A stretch of DNA of 30,244 nucleotides from an uncultured Sutterella sp. (GTDB lineage: Bacteria; Pseudomonadota; Gammaproteobacteria; Burkholderiales; Burkholderiaceae_F): positions 1 through 30,244 of the forward strand of contig UQUS01000025.1 of NCBI GenBank assembly GCA_900544335.1, in the 5' to 3' direction. The position numbers were made by a program, and so were the translations under genes. Shown here piece by piece: positions 1-5,606 of this stretch (the stretch's first letter is position 1; the number at the start of each line of letters is the position of its first letter). Under the pieces are notes generated by a model. It did no database searches. It was not told the DNA's origin and saw only the letters and a list, made by a program, of their open reading frames with translations.

Positions 1-30
1 AAAGAAAAAAGGCTCTTCAGTAGAAGAACC
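1..30 (-). terminator. Hairpin plus T-run reading leftward
   Basis: GGCTCTTC (11-18) and GAAGAACC (23-30) form a 7-of-8 bp stem with a four-base loop. On the minus strand the stem is followed by a run of six T, which is the layout of an intrinsic terminator for leftward transcripts. No minus-strand gene is seen between here and the heat-shock gene, so what it terminates is unclear; its partner may lie left of the window. Confidence 0.4.
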
Positions 31-93
31 TCGAAACCACATTCTATATGGGGGTTGAGCACACCGTTTTCAATTGGGATTTCTCACACTGTT

Positions 94-117
94 CTTGAAA
101 ATCTTCCGGCCCGATAT
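94..117 (+). promoter_or_regulatory. Possible heat-shock (sigma-32 type) promoter
   Basis: CTTGAAA (94-100) matches the sigma-32 -35 consensus and CCCGATAT (110-117) matches the CCCCATNT -10 consensus at 7 of 8 positions. The spacer is 9 bases, two or more shorter than usual, so the assignment is tentative. The position, about 60 bases before the start codon of a small heat-shock protein, fits the expected regulation. Confidence 0.35.
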
Positions 118-130
118 AGGGTTTTAAGAG

Positions 131-170
131 GGAAGGAAAAGAAAAGTTCCTTCCGGGATGTTTTAAGGAG
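131..170 (+). promoter_or_regulatory. Structured 5' leader of the small heat-shock gene
   Basis: GGAAGGAA (131-138) and TTCCTTCC (147-154) form a perfect 8-bp stem with an 8-base loop. The 3' arm can instead pair with the ribosome-binding site: TTCCTT (147-152) is complementary to AAGGAG (165-170) with one wobble pair. The two pairings exclude each other, so this could be a thermosensor or switch controlling access to the ribosome-binding site. The upstream hairpin looks the more stable, which leaves the site open; the function is inference. Confidence 0.4.
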
Positions 171-177
171 AATTTCC

Positions 178-630
178 ATGACAAACAGAATGCCTCAACT
201 TTTTACCGATTCGTTCTTCCCTGCTTTTGTGACCGATCCCTTTGCGGAGGTCGAATCTTTCCACACACCGTCTGTTTTCGGTCGTCATGCCGATCGCGTG
301 ATGAAGACGGATATTCGCGAAACGGACAAGAGCTATGAACTTGCGATTGATTTGCCCGGCTTTAAGAAAGACGAAGTCGAAGCGGAACTTAAGGACGGTT
401 ATCTGACGATTTCTGCGCACAAGGCTGTCTCGCACGATGAAAAGAACGCCAAAGGGCGTGTGATCCATTGCGAACGCACATCGGGCGCTTGCTCTCGGAG
501 TTTCTTCGTCGGCAAGGATGTCCATGAGGGCGATTGCACGGCAACCTTCGAGGACGGTGTTTTGCACGTGTCCGTTCCTAAGGTCAGCCAGAACACACAA
601 CCGGCACGCCGTCTGATTAACATCGCATAA
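178..630 (+). CDS. Hsp20/alpha-crystallin family small heat-shock protein
   Basis: A 150-residue cytoplasmic holdase chaperone of the Hsp20 family, which binds unfolding proteins without ATP until Hsp70/ClpB refold them. The alpha-crystallin domain spans roughly residues 42-145. It holds the typical opening 'DIRETDKSYELAIDLPGF', the KKDEVEAELKDGYLTISA block, and the late FEDGVLHVSVPK strand. The start at 178 is chosen because AAGGAG (165-170) sits 7 bases before it; an upstream in-frame ATG at 55 has no ribosome-binding site and would add 41 residues that do not look like the family. It is monocistronic, with a possible sigma-32 promoter and a structured leader upstream and a terminator downstream. 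Confidence 0.93.
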   Translation: MTNRMPQLFTDSFFPAFVTDPFAEVESFHTPSVFGRHADRVMKTDIRETDKSYELAIDLPGFKKDEVEAELKDGYLTISAHKAVSHDEKNAKGRVIHCERTSGACSRSFFVGKDVHEGDCTATFEDGVLHVSVPKVSQNTQPARRLINIA

Positions 631-674
631 TCGGTTCGGCATCAGGTGCCCGACGGCGCCTGACGCGCCGCAGA

Positions 675-707
675 CCCGAGGTCAAAGAGATTTGCCTCGG
701 GTTTTTT
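675..707 (+). terminator. Intrinsic terminator after the Hsp20 gene
   Basis: CCCGAGG (675-681) pairs with CCTCGGG (695-701); the stem continues past a bulged T as CAAA/TTTG around a GAGA loop. Six T follow (702-707). This is a strong canonical rho-independent terminator for the heat-shock transcript. Confidence 0.9.
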
Positions 708-753
708 GTTGTTTGGAGCCCGGGGAAAGGGCTCGGTCCTTATGTCGGACAGT

Positions 754-780
754 GAAACCGAAAGAGAGGTTTTCGGTTTC
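754..780 (-). terminator. Hairpin at the 3' end of the autotransporter gene
   Basis: GAAACCGAAA (754-763) and TTTCGGTTTC (771-780) form a perfect 10-bp stem with a 7-base loop, five bases beyond the autotransporter stop codon. There is no T-run after it on the minus strand. It may be a weak terminator or an mRNA 3'-end stabilising hairpin. Confidence 0.45.
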
Positions 781-784
781 AGGC

Positions 785-3271
785 TTAGAAGGTGTACTTC
801 AACCCGATTCCGGCTTCGATTTCCTTCGTGTATCCGTGACCTTGCTCACGCTCCACGTACCCATAGCACCGCAGGTTGTCCGTCAGATTCACGTTGTAGT
901 TCGCTCCGTAGTAAAACCGGTGCTTCATCAGGCGATCGGAAAACTCCGTTTCGTTGATGCGAAGTTTGTTTTTGCCGGTCAGTTCCCCCTTCCAACCGAA
1001 ATCAAGGGCAGCTTGCCCGCGCATCCTGCCGTTCATGTCCAGGAAGGTTTTCCCGACGACGGCACCGACGCGTCCCGTCAGGCTCTCAAAATCGCCCTGA
1101 GAAACCTTTATGTTGTTTGTGAGCGTAAAGTCTTTACCCCGAGCCTTGTAGTAGGCAAGTTGCGCCTGCGGTTCGACAAAGAGGTTATGCATCTCGCTTA
1201 CCGTCCACTGCGTGCCGACTTCAAGCGAAGCGCCGTACCCGATGTTGTCGTATTTGCCGGAAACGGGTGTGCCGTCACTCATCGCTGTCGAAAGCTTCTG
1301 GCAATTTCGGTCGACACTTAAAACGAAGTCCGCATAGGCGCCGTTCTCAGCCAGATACGTCGCATAAAGGTTCATTCCCTCGGAGTGCGAGTCGCCCTTG
1401 GTGCGGATGTCGGTTTTAACCTTCTGGCTGCTGTCGGCGTATTTAAAGTTGGCACCGATGAGCCACTTATCGACCATAAAGTCTGCGCCGAGACTGACGC
1501 GCCAAGACTTTTGTGTAAAGCCGAATCCTTCAAAGCCGGTAAAGCGGTCTTTTTGACCGGCCACTTTGACCCAAAGGCCGGCATCGGTGTCGTGACGCAC
1601 TTCGCCCAAGCGTTTACGCAAATCAGAAAGGCTATTTAAGTGTTGTGTCGTCTGAGCGCCGAGGCTTGCGAGGGCAAGAACCGTTTTCCCGGACTGCGAA
1701 TAATCGTCGGTTACCTGACTTAGGTACCACCAAGATTCGGTTTCGGACTCCCATGGATACATTCCGTTTCTTTGAGCAAGTTCATATGTGTGTGCGCCCA
1801 ATTCAACTTTCCCACCACCCTCGAGCGTGAAATTGGAATTACCTTGATTTTGGTAAATTAACCAGTTTAGCGATTGCTCTGTCGGTCCCGTCCCGGTTGG
1901 AGGAATCTTTATAAAATGGTTTCCGGAGCCCTTACCGATAATGATTTGATCTGTAACTCTCTGGTCCTCGTTAACACGCATGGAGATTGTTCCGTTCTGG
2001 CCGCTAAGAGAGCCCACCATAAACCGTATGGATGGGGACTGGTTGGAAGAAATACCGGCTCCTAAATTTACGATGCCTTTCTCAAGCGTTAACGTTCCTG
2101 GTAAGCCGTTAGAGCTACGCACATTCCAAGTAGCGCCGTTGGCAAACTGAAGCGTTATTTTCCCGGGAGGTTCAGAGACTTCATTGCCCCCATCGGCGTC
2201 TATTTCGCTTAAATTGTTCAGAGTCCATAACGTCAGCCCGTTAAAGACAGAATCGTTTGTCATGAAGTTGGCCTCGATGGCAGAGTTCCGTCCCATCGAG
2301 AGCAAGTCCTGGTCAATAGAGACTTTCCTCGGGCTTTGCGATTGGTTAATAAATACTTTTCCTCCAGAGACAGAGGCAACTGCATAGGACAGTGAGTCTG
2401 CGGAAATATTTGAAATGCTCACGGAATGATCAAGTTCAATGATGCCTCCATAGCCTGCAAAAACTCCGACGGCTACAGGTGAGTTAGCGGATGCGGAAAT
2501 GTTGTTGATTGTTGTCCCTTGTTTTACCGTTACGTGACTGCCGTAACCTGCGTAAATGCCATAAGTCTCTACGTTAGTTGAGGCGGAAGCCGAAATATCG
2601 GATATTTTTGCTTGCCCTTCGACTTCCACGGTGGCTTTTACAGCAAGATGCCCAGGAGGAACATCTTCCGTGTCAGCCCAGATTCCGGCGAGATTAAATC
2701 CGGACCCCTGGCCTAATGCAACGTGAAGTTTCTTGATGTCTAAGTTCTGCTTAATATGTACGGTACCGTTGTGCGTTCTCAAGGCTGCCGAGTTAGCACT
2801 GAATCTATCTTGACTGTTCACGTCGACAGAAACAGAGAGGTCATCCTCAAAACCGAGTGTGTGATTGCCTTTACTTAATTCAATGGCGTTGATTCGGCCG
2901 GCGGACGAGCTGTTGATTTGAAGGTCGAGTTTTCCCTTTATGATTGTTTTTCCTTCGGCTTCCGGCTGACCCTCTTGGCCGGGCGGACTTTGCTCGACAA
3001 CCTTTATTATCGGCTCGAGCGAACTGCGGTTAATGGTAAGCGTTTCTCCTGTTGTTCCGTTGAGGGCTATTTCGGTGTTAGAAGCGGTTTCGTACGGGAG
3101 ATTAAGGGTAACAAGTTGCCCTGCAAAAGAGGCTCCTTCAAAGTTGTACGTTCCCGGGACTGTAACAGTCGCTACGGTATCGGCACATACAACCGTGTTA
3201 CCGGTTAAAAGCGCCACGCAAAGCGAAACGGTAGCAGCAATCGGAGAGAGTTTTCGCGTAAGAGGCGTCAT
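785..3271 (-). CDS. Autotransporter (type Va) with beta-helix passenger
   Basis: An 828-residue surface protein that secretes its own passenger through a C-terminal outer-membrane barrel. Residues 1-29 are a Sec signal peptide (basic start, hydrophobic core, likely cleavage after VCA). The passenger (about 30-530) is rich in N, S, T and G. It has three tandem repeats of about 31 residues at 222-320, built on INNISAS and YGIYAGYG motifs, as expected of a right-handed beta-helix. The barrel (about 560-828) begins near GLWVKVAGQKDRF and ends in the typical terminal phenylalanine (GIGLKYTF). AGGAAA lies 8 bases before the ATG. The passenger has no recognisable protease triad, so adhesin or unknown function is most likely. 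It lies between the heat-shock gene and an integrase-like scar beside tRNA-Thr, and its passenger DNA looks more AT-rich than the neighbours, which suggests acquired DNA. Confidence 0.9.
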   Translation of the reverse strand: MTPLTRKLSPIAATVSLCVALLTGNTVVCADTVATVTVPGTYNFEGASFAGQLVTLNLPYETASNTEIALNGTTGETLTINRSSLEPIIKVVEQSPPGQEGQPEAEGKTIIKGKLDLQINSSSAGRINAIELSKGNHTLGFEDDLSVSVDVNSQDRFSANSAALRTHNGTVHIKQNLDIKKLHVALGQGSGFNLAGIWADTEDVPPGHLAVKATVEVEGQAKISDISASASTNVETYGIYAGYGSHVTVKQGTTINNISASANSPVAVGVFAGYGGIIELDHSVSISNISADSLSYAVASVSGGKVFINQSQSPRKVSIDQDLLSMGRNSAIEANFMTNDSVFNGLTLWTLNNLSEIDADGGNEVSEPPGKITLQFANGATWNVRSSNGLPGTLTLEKGIVNLGAGISSNQSPSIRFMVGSLSGQNGTISMRVNEDQRVTDQIIIGKGSGNHFIKIPPTGTGPTEQSLNWLIYQNQGNSNFTLEGGGKVELGAHTYELAQRNGMYPWESETESWWYLSQVTDDYSQSGKTVLALASLGAQTTQHLNSLSDLRKRLGEVRHDTDAGLWVKVAGQKDRFTGFEGFGFTQKSWRVSLGADFMVDKWLIGANFKYADSSQKVKTDIRTKGDSHSEGMNLYATYLAENGAYADFVLSVDRNCQKLSTAMSDGTPVSGKYDNIGYGASLEVGTQWTVSEMHNLFVEPQAQLAYYKARGKDFTLTNNIKVSQGDFESLTGRVGAVVGKTFLDMNGRMRGQAALDFGWKGELTGKNKLRINETEFSDRLMKHRFYYGANYNVNLTDNLRCYGYVEREQGHGYTKEIEAGIGLKYTF

Positions 3272-3346
3272 GGTTATTTCCTGTAAGAGGGGATGAGAAG
3301 AAAAAGCTCCCGAAGATTCGGAAATAAGAGGAAAGGAAATCTTCGG

Positions 3347-3463
3347 CTACGTTTTGCCAGAGAGTAAACCCCTCAGGACAGTGACACAATAACAGAATAC
3401 TGATTTCCCGTCCACGCGATAGCGGACGGAAAACCCGTTCGGGATTGTATCGATGCTTGCCAT
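3347..3463 (-). pseudogene. Probable remnant of a tyrosine integrase N-terminus
   Basis: A 38-codon reading frame with an excellent ribosome-binding site (AAGGAG, 6 bases before the ATG). It begins MASIDTIPNGFSVRYRVDGK, which resembles the arm-type DNA-binding start of tyrosine integrases (typically MASI...G.W..RYR..GK). After residue 20 the similarity stops and a TAG ends the frame. Another minus-strand frame stays open onward to 3198 and includes NVAEDFLSSYF, which could be frameshifted remains of the same gene. It lies about 140 bases from the 3' end of tRNA-Thr and points away from it, the usual layout for an integrase beside its attachment site. Family assignment rests on 20 residues, so it is tentative. 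It could instead be a small leader peptide. Confidence 0.45.
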
Positions 3464-3480
3464 GTGGTCTCCTTTTGGGC

Positions 3481-3511
3481 AGGACACATTTTAGGACACA
3501 AAAAAGACACA
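3481..3511. repeat. Three phased AGGACACA-type repeats
   Basis: AGGACACA at 3481-3488 and 3493-3500 and AAGACACA at 3504-3511 are spaced 12 and 11 bases apart, close to one DNA turn each. They sit between tRNA-Thr and the integrase-like remnant. Arrays like this are typical of integrase arm sites, excisionase sites or operators. Which of these applies cannot be told from sequence. Confidence 0.5.
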
Positions 3512-3552
3512 CATCAAATCGAAAATTGCTACTTTGGGCGCATACACATAAA

Positions 3553-3579
3553 CAAAAAGCCCTGAAAAATCAGGGCTTT
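3553..3579 (-). terminator. Intrinsic terminator after tRNA-Thr
   Basis: GCCCTGA (3559-3565) and TCAGGGC (3570-3576) form a 7-bp stem with an AAAA loop, extended by AAA/TTT. On the minus strand it is followed by TTTTTG, the expected U-run. It lies 22 bases beyond the tRNA 3' end. Confidence 0.85.
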
Positions 3580-3600
3580 GCTACGTTGTGCTAATTACTT

Positions 3601-3676
3601 TGGTGCCGGTGAGAGGAATCGAACCACCGACCTTCGCATTACGAATGCGCTGCTCTACCAGCTGAGCTACACCGGC
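3601..3676 (-). tRNA. tRNA-Thr (anticodon CGT)
   Basis: The minus strand folds as a 76-base tRNA with encoded CCA. The acceptor is GCCGGTG/CACCGGC, the D-arm is GCTC...GAGC, the anticodon loop is TTCGTAA (anticodon CGT, reading ACG), and the T-loop is TTCGATTCC. The D-arm and anticodon arm are nearly identical to Escherichia coli thrW, the CGU threonine tRNA that is a well-known phage attachment site. Here too an integrase-like fragment follows the 3' end. A promoter lies at 3718-3747 and a terminator at 3553-3579. Confidence 0.97.
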
Positions 3677-3717
3677 AACCCACTTCATCAATCATAGTAC
3701 GACCGATGAGGGTGCGC

Positions 3718-3747
3718 ATTTTATCGGAAAGAGTCAGAAAAATGCAA
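3718..3747 (-). promoter_or_regulatory. Likely promoter of tRNA-Thr
   Basis: On the minus strand TTGCAT (3742-3747) and TAAAAT (3718-3723) are separated by 18 bases, a fair sigma-70 promoter. The 5' end of the tRNA is about 42 bases downstream. Confidence 0.5.
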
Positions 3748-3835
3748 GAGTCGAGGCATCGAATCTTTTTCGAAAGAATCGATTTCTTCGGCGCATTCAC
3801 GAAGCCCGAATCTTGGCTTTTCCCTTGAAAAAAGC

Positions 3836-3864
3836 TTGAATTTCCGTAAAAACGCGGATAGAAT
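3836..3864 (+). promoter_or_regulatory. Sigma-70 promoter of the rpsF operon
   Basis: TTGAAT (3836-3841) and TAGAAT (3859-3864) are separated by exactly 17 bases. Transcription would start near 3871, giving a leader of about 60 bases that contains the hairpin at 3885-3910. Confidence 0.7.
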
Positions 3865-3884
3865 CGCCTTCTTTCAAATCCTTG

Positions 3885-3916
3885 CCACACCGATGTCGAC
3901 GCTCGGGTGGTTTTTT
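3885..3916 (+). promoter_or_regulatory. S6:S18-type ribosomal leader hairpin with T-run
   Basis: CCAC (3885-3888) pairs with GTGG (3907-3910), and CCGA (3890-3893) pairs with TCGG (3903-3906), with a bulged A at 3889. Six T follow (3911-3916). An ACCG-bearing hairpin ahead of rpsF is the signature of the known leader bound by the S6:S18 protein pair, whose genes are both in this operon. The T-run makes it look like an attenuator as well. Binding is inferred from family knowledge, not shown here. Confidence 0.6.
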
Positions 3917-3931
3917 CCGTAAGGAGGAGTA

Positions 3932-4348
3932 ATGCGTCATTATGAATTGTGTGTCATCGTGCACCCGGATCAGTCCGAGCAGGTGCCTTCGATGATTGAA
4001 CGCTACAAGAACCTCGTTCTCGAGCAGGGCGGCAAAGTGCACCGCATTGAGAATTGGGGACGTCGTCAACTTGCTTATCCGATTGACAAGCTTGTCAAGG
4101 CCCACTATGTGCTCATGAACATTGAGTGCACGAGCGAGACATTGGCTGAAATCGAAAACGGATTCCGCTTCAACGATGCGATTCTTCGCCATCTGACAGT
4201 CAAGATGAAGAAGGCCGAAACCGGTCCTTCCGTCATGATGAAGACTGTGGAGAAGGAAGAAGCCCGCAAGGCTCAGGCTGCGACGGAAGCTGCTGCTCCC
4301 GCCCCGGCTGCGCAGGAAGCTACGGCTGCGGAAGTTGCCGAGCAGTAA
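3932..4348 (+). CDS. rpsF: Small ribosomal subunit protein bS6
   Basis: A 138-residue protein that binds the central domain of 16S rRNA together with bS18 in the platform of the 30S subunit. The start MRHYELCVIVHPDQSEQV and the block ENWGRRQLAYPIDKLVKAHY (about residues 41-60) are diagnostic. Residues 107-138 are an Ala/Glu-rich, low-complexity tail, a common variable extension of bS6. AAGGAGG is 4 bases before the ATG, a strong ribosome-binding site. First gene of rpsF-priB-rpsR-rplI, with promoter and candidate autoregulatory leader upstream. Confidence 0.98.
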   Translation: MRHYELCVIVHPDQSEQVPSMIERYKNLVLEQGGKVHRIENWGRRQLAYPIDKLVKAHYVLMNIECTSETLAEIENGFRFNDAILRHLTVKMKKAETGPSVMMKTVEKEEARKAQAATEAAAPAPAAQEATAAEVAEQ

Positions 4349-4367
4349 AGAATAAAAGGACAATCTT

Positions 4368-4679
4368 CTGAGTACGGGAGAGCAACTCAATTCGATTCGG
4401 TTGATCGCGACTTTGCTTGAGAAAGAACCGTTACGGTTCACCCCGGCAGGAATCGCGGTTTTCGAGGGAAAATTTCGACACGACGGTCAGGTCTATGAGG
4501 CCGGTGCCATGCGTCGATTGGAGTTTGGTTTTCCTGCCGTGGCATTTGCCGATGCGGCAGTTCGATTAAATCAGGTCAATCCCCCGCAACAACTCGCAAT
4601 CGTCGGTTTTCTCGCCCCGAAGTCCATGAAGACGCAGAAGTTAGTTGTCCATATCACGGAATTTACTATTAGGAGTTGA
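4368..4679 (+). CDS. priB: Primosomal replication protein PriB, probable CTG start
   Basis: PriB is a single-strand-DNA-binding OB-fold protein that helps PriA restart stalled replication forks. The frame shows the family core: LNSIRLIATLLEKEPLRFTP, then an acidic/hydrophobic middle, and LVVHITEF near the end. The only standard start in frame is TTG at 4401, which would remove the first beta-strand and lacks a ribosome-binding site. AAAAGGA (4354-4360) instead lies 7 bases before a CTG at 4368. Starting there gives 103 residues (the family's usual length) beginning STGEQLNSIRLIATL after the initiator. The frame is closed by a TAA at 4353-4355, so no start further upstream exists. The gene sits between rpsF and rpsR as in most beta- and gammaproteobacteria. 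Product is secure; the start is inference. Confidence 0.88.
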   Translation: MSTGEQLNSIRLIATLLEKEPLRFTPAGIAVFEGKFRHDGQVYEAGAMRRLEFGFPAVAFADAAVRLNQVNPPQQLAIVGFLAPKSMKTQKLVVHITEFTIRS

Positions 4680-4683
4680 CAAA

Positions 4684-4965
4684 ATGGCTTTTGGTGCAAA
4701 AGGAAAGGGCAAGCCCCGTCGTGCCAACCAACAGAATGCGCTTTTCAAGCGCAAGAAGTTCTGCCGTTTCACGGTCGAACATGTCGAACAGATTGACTAC
4801 AAAGACATCGATACGCTGCGTGATTTCATTCAGGAAAACGGTAAGATTATGCCGGCCCGTTTGACCGGGACGAAGTCGCACTATCAGCGCCAGCTCGACA
4901 CGGCGATTAAGCGTGCTCGCTTCCTCGCTCTGTTGCCTTACACGGATAACCAGGGGACTCGATAA
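4684..4965 (+). CDS. rpsR: Small ribosomal subunit protein bS18
   Basis: A 93-residue basic ribosomal protein that pairs with bS6 on the 30S platform. The N-terminal stretch is Lys/Gly-rich, followed by KRKKFCRFT, the block IDYKDIDTLRDFI, and the hallmark RLTGTKSHYQRQLDTAIKRA (about residues 59-78). AGGAG lies 7 bases before the ATG at 4684; an earlier in-frame start inside priB is not needed. It follows priB by four bases and precedes rplI by two, so the genes are probably translationally coupled. Confidence 0.98.
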   Translation: MAFGAKGKGKPRRANQQNALFKRKKFCRFTVEHVEQIDYKDIDTLRDFIQENGKIMPARLTGTKSHYQRQLDTAIKRARFLALLPYTDNQGTR

Positions 4966-4967
4966 TC

Positions 4968-5417
4968 ATGCAAGTCATTCTTCTCGAAAAGATTCATCAC
5001 CTCGGTGAACTCGGCGCCGTCGTCAAAGTCAAGGACGGCTATGCCCGTAACTTCCTGATTCCTCAGGGTCATGCCAAGCGTGCCACGAAGGCGGCGATTG
5101 CCGAATTCGAAACACGCCGTGCGGAACTTGAGAAGGCTCAGGCCGAACGTATTGCGGCGGCTCAGGCTGTTGCCGACAAACTCAACGGTCAGACCATTGA
5201 GATTGCCAGCAAGGTCGGTGTCGACGGACGTCTGTTCGGTTCCGTGACCAACGCGGATATCGCGGAAGCCGTCGATAAGCTCGGCTTTGAAATCAAGAAG
5301 AGCCAGGTTCGTACACCGCTCGGTGCCATCAAGGCCATCGGCGAGTACACGATTACCGTGGGTTTGATGTCCGATATCACTGCCGATATTACGGTTAAGG
5401 TTGTCCCTGAGGCGTAA
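4968..5417 (+). CDS. rplI: Large ribosomal subunit protein bL9
   Basis: A 149-residue elongated protein of the 50S L1-stalk base. The N-terminal domain carries VILLEKIHHLGELGAVVKVK and the signature GYARNFLIPQGHAKRAT (about residues 24-40). A long Ala/Glu-rich helix (about 42-75) joins it to the C-terminal domain, with KVGVDGRLFGSVTNADIAEA visible. Length equals that of the E. coli protein. It begins two bases after rpsR and is the last gene before the terminator at 5450-5482. Confidence 0.98.
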   Translation: MQVILLEKIHHLGELGAVVKVKDGYARNFLIPQGHAKRATKAAIAEFETRRAELEKAQAERIAAAQAVADKLNGQTIEIASKVGVDGRLFGSVTNADIAEAVDKLGFEIKKSQVRTPLGAIKAIGEYTITVGLMSDITADITVKVVPEA

Positions 5418-5449
5418 GTTCGCACAGAGTACGACTGAACGGATCTAAG

Positions 5450-5482
5450 ACCGGTTTCGGAAACCTCCGAGGCCGGTTTTTT
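5450..5482 (+). terminator. Intrinsic terminator after rplI
   Basis: ACCGG (5450-5454) pairs with CCGGT (5473-5477), with further pairing of TCGGA and TCCGA inside, followed by a run of six T (5477-5482). It ends the ribosomal protein operon, so dnaB, starting at 5607, probably has its own promoter. Confidence 0.85.
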
Positions 5483-5606
5483 CGTCTCGGGAGGTCACGA
5501 GCTACACCGCGCAGTCGACTCGCTTTCGTCTGTAGGTTCGTCACGGAAATACGCTATAGTCTTTCCCTCGCAGTTAAGATAAATACGCTCTGTTTTTTTC
5601 ATTGTT

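Noticed and set aside
3601..3625. A second copy of the tRNA-Thr 3' end marking the far edge of an integrated element.
   Set aside because: I found no repeat of this sequence elsewhere in the window; the element boundary cannot be defined here.
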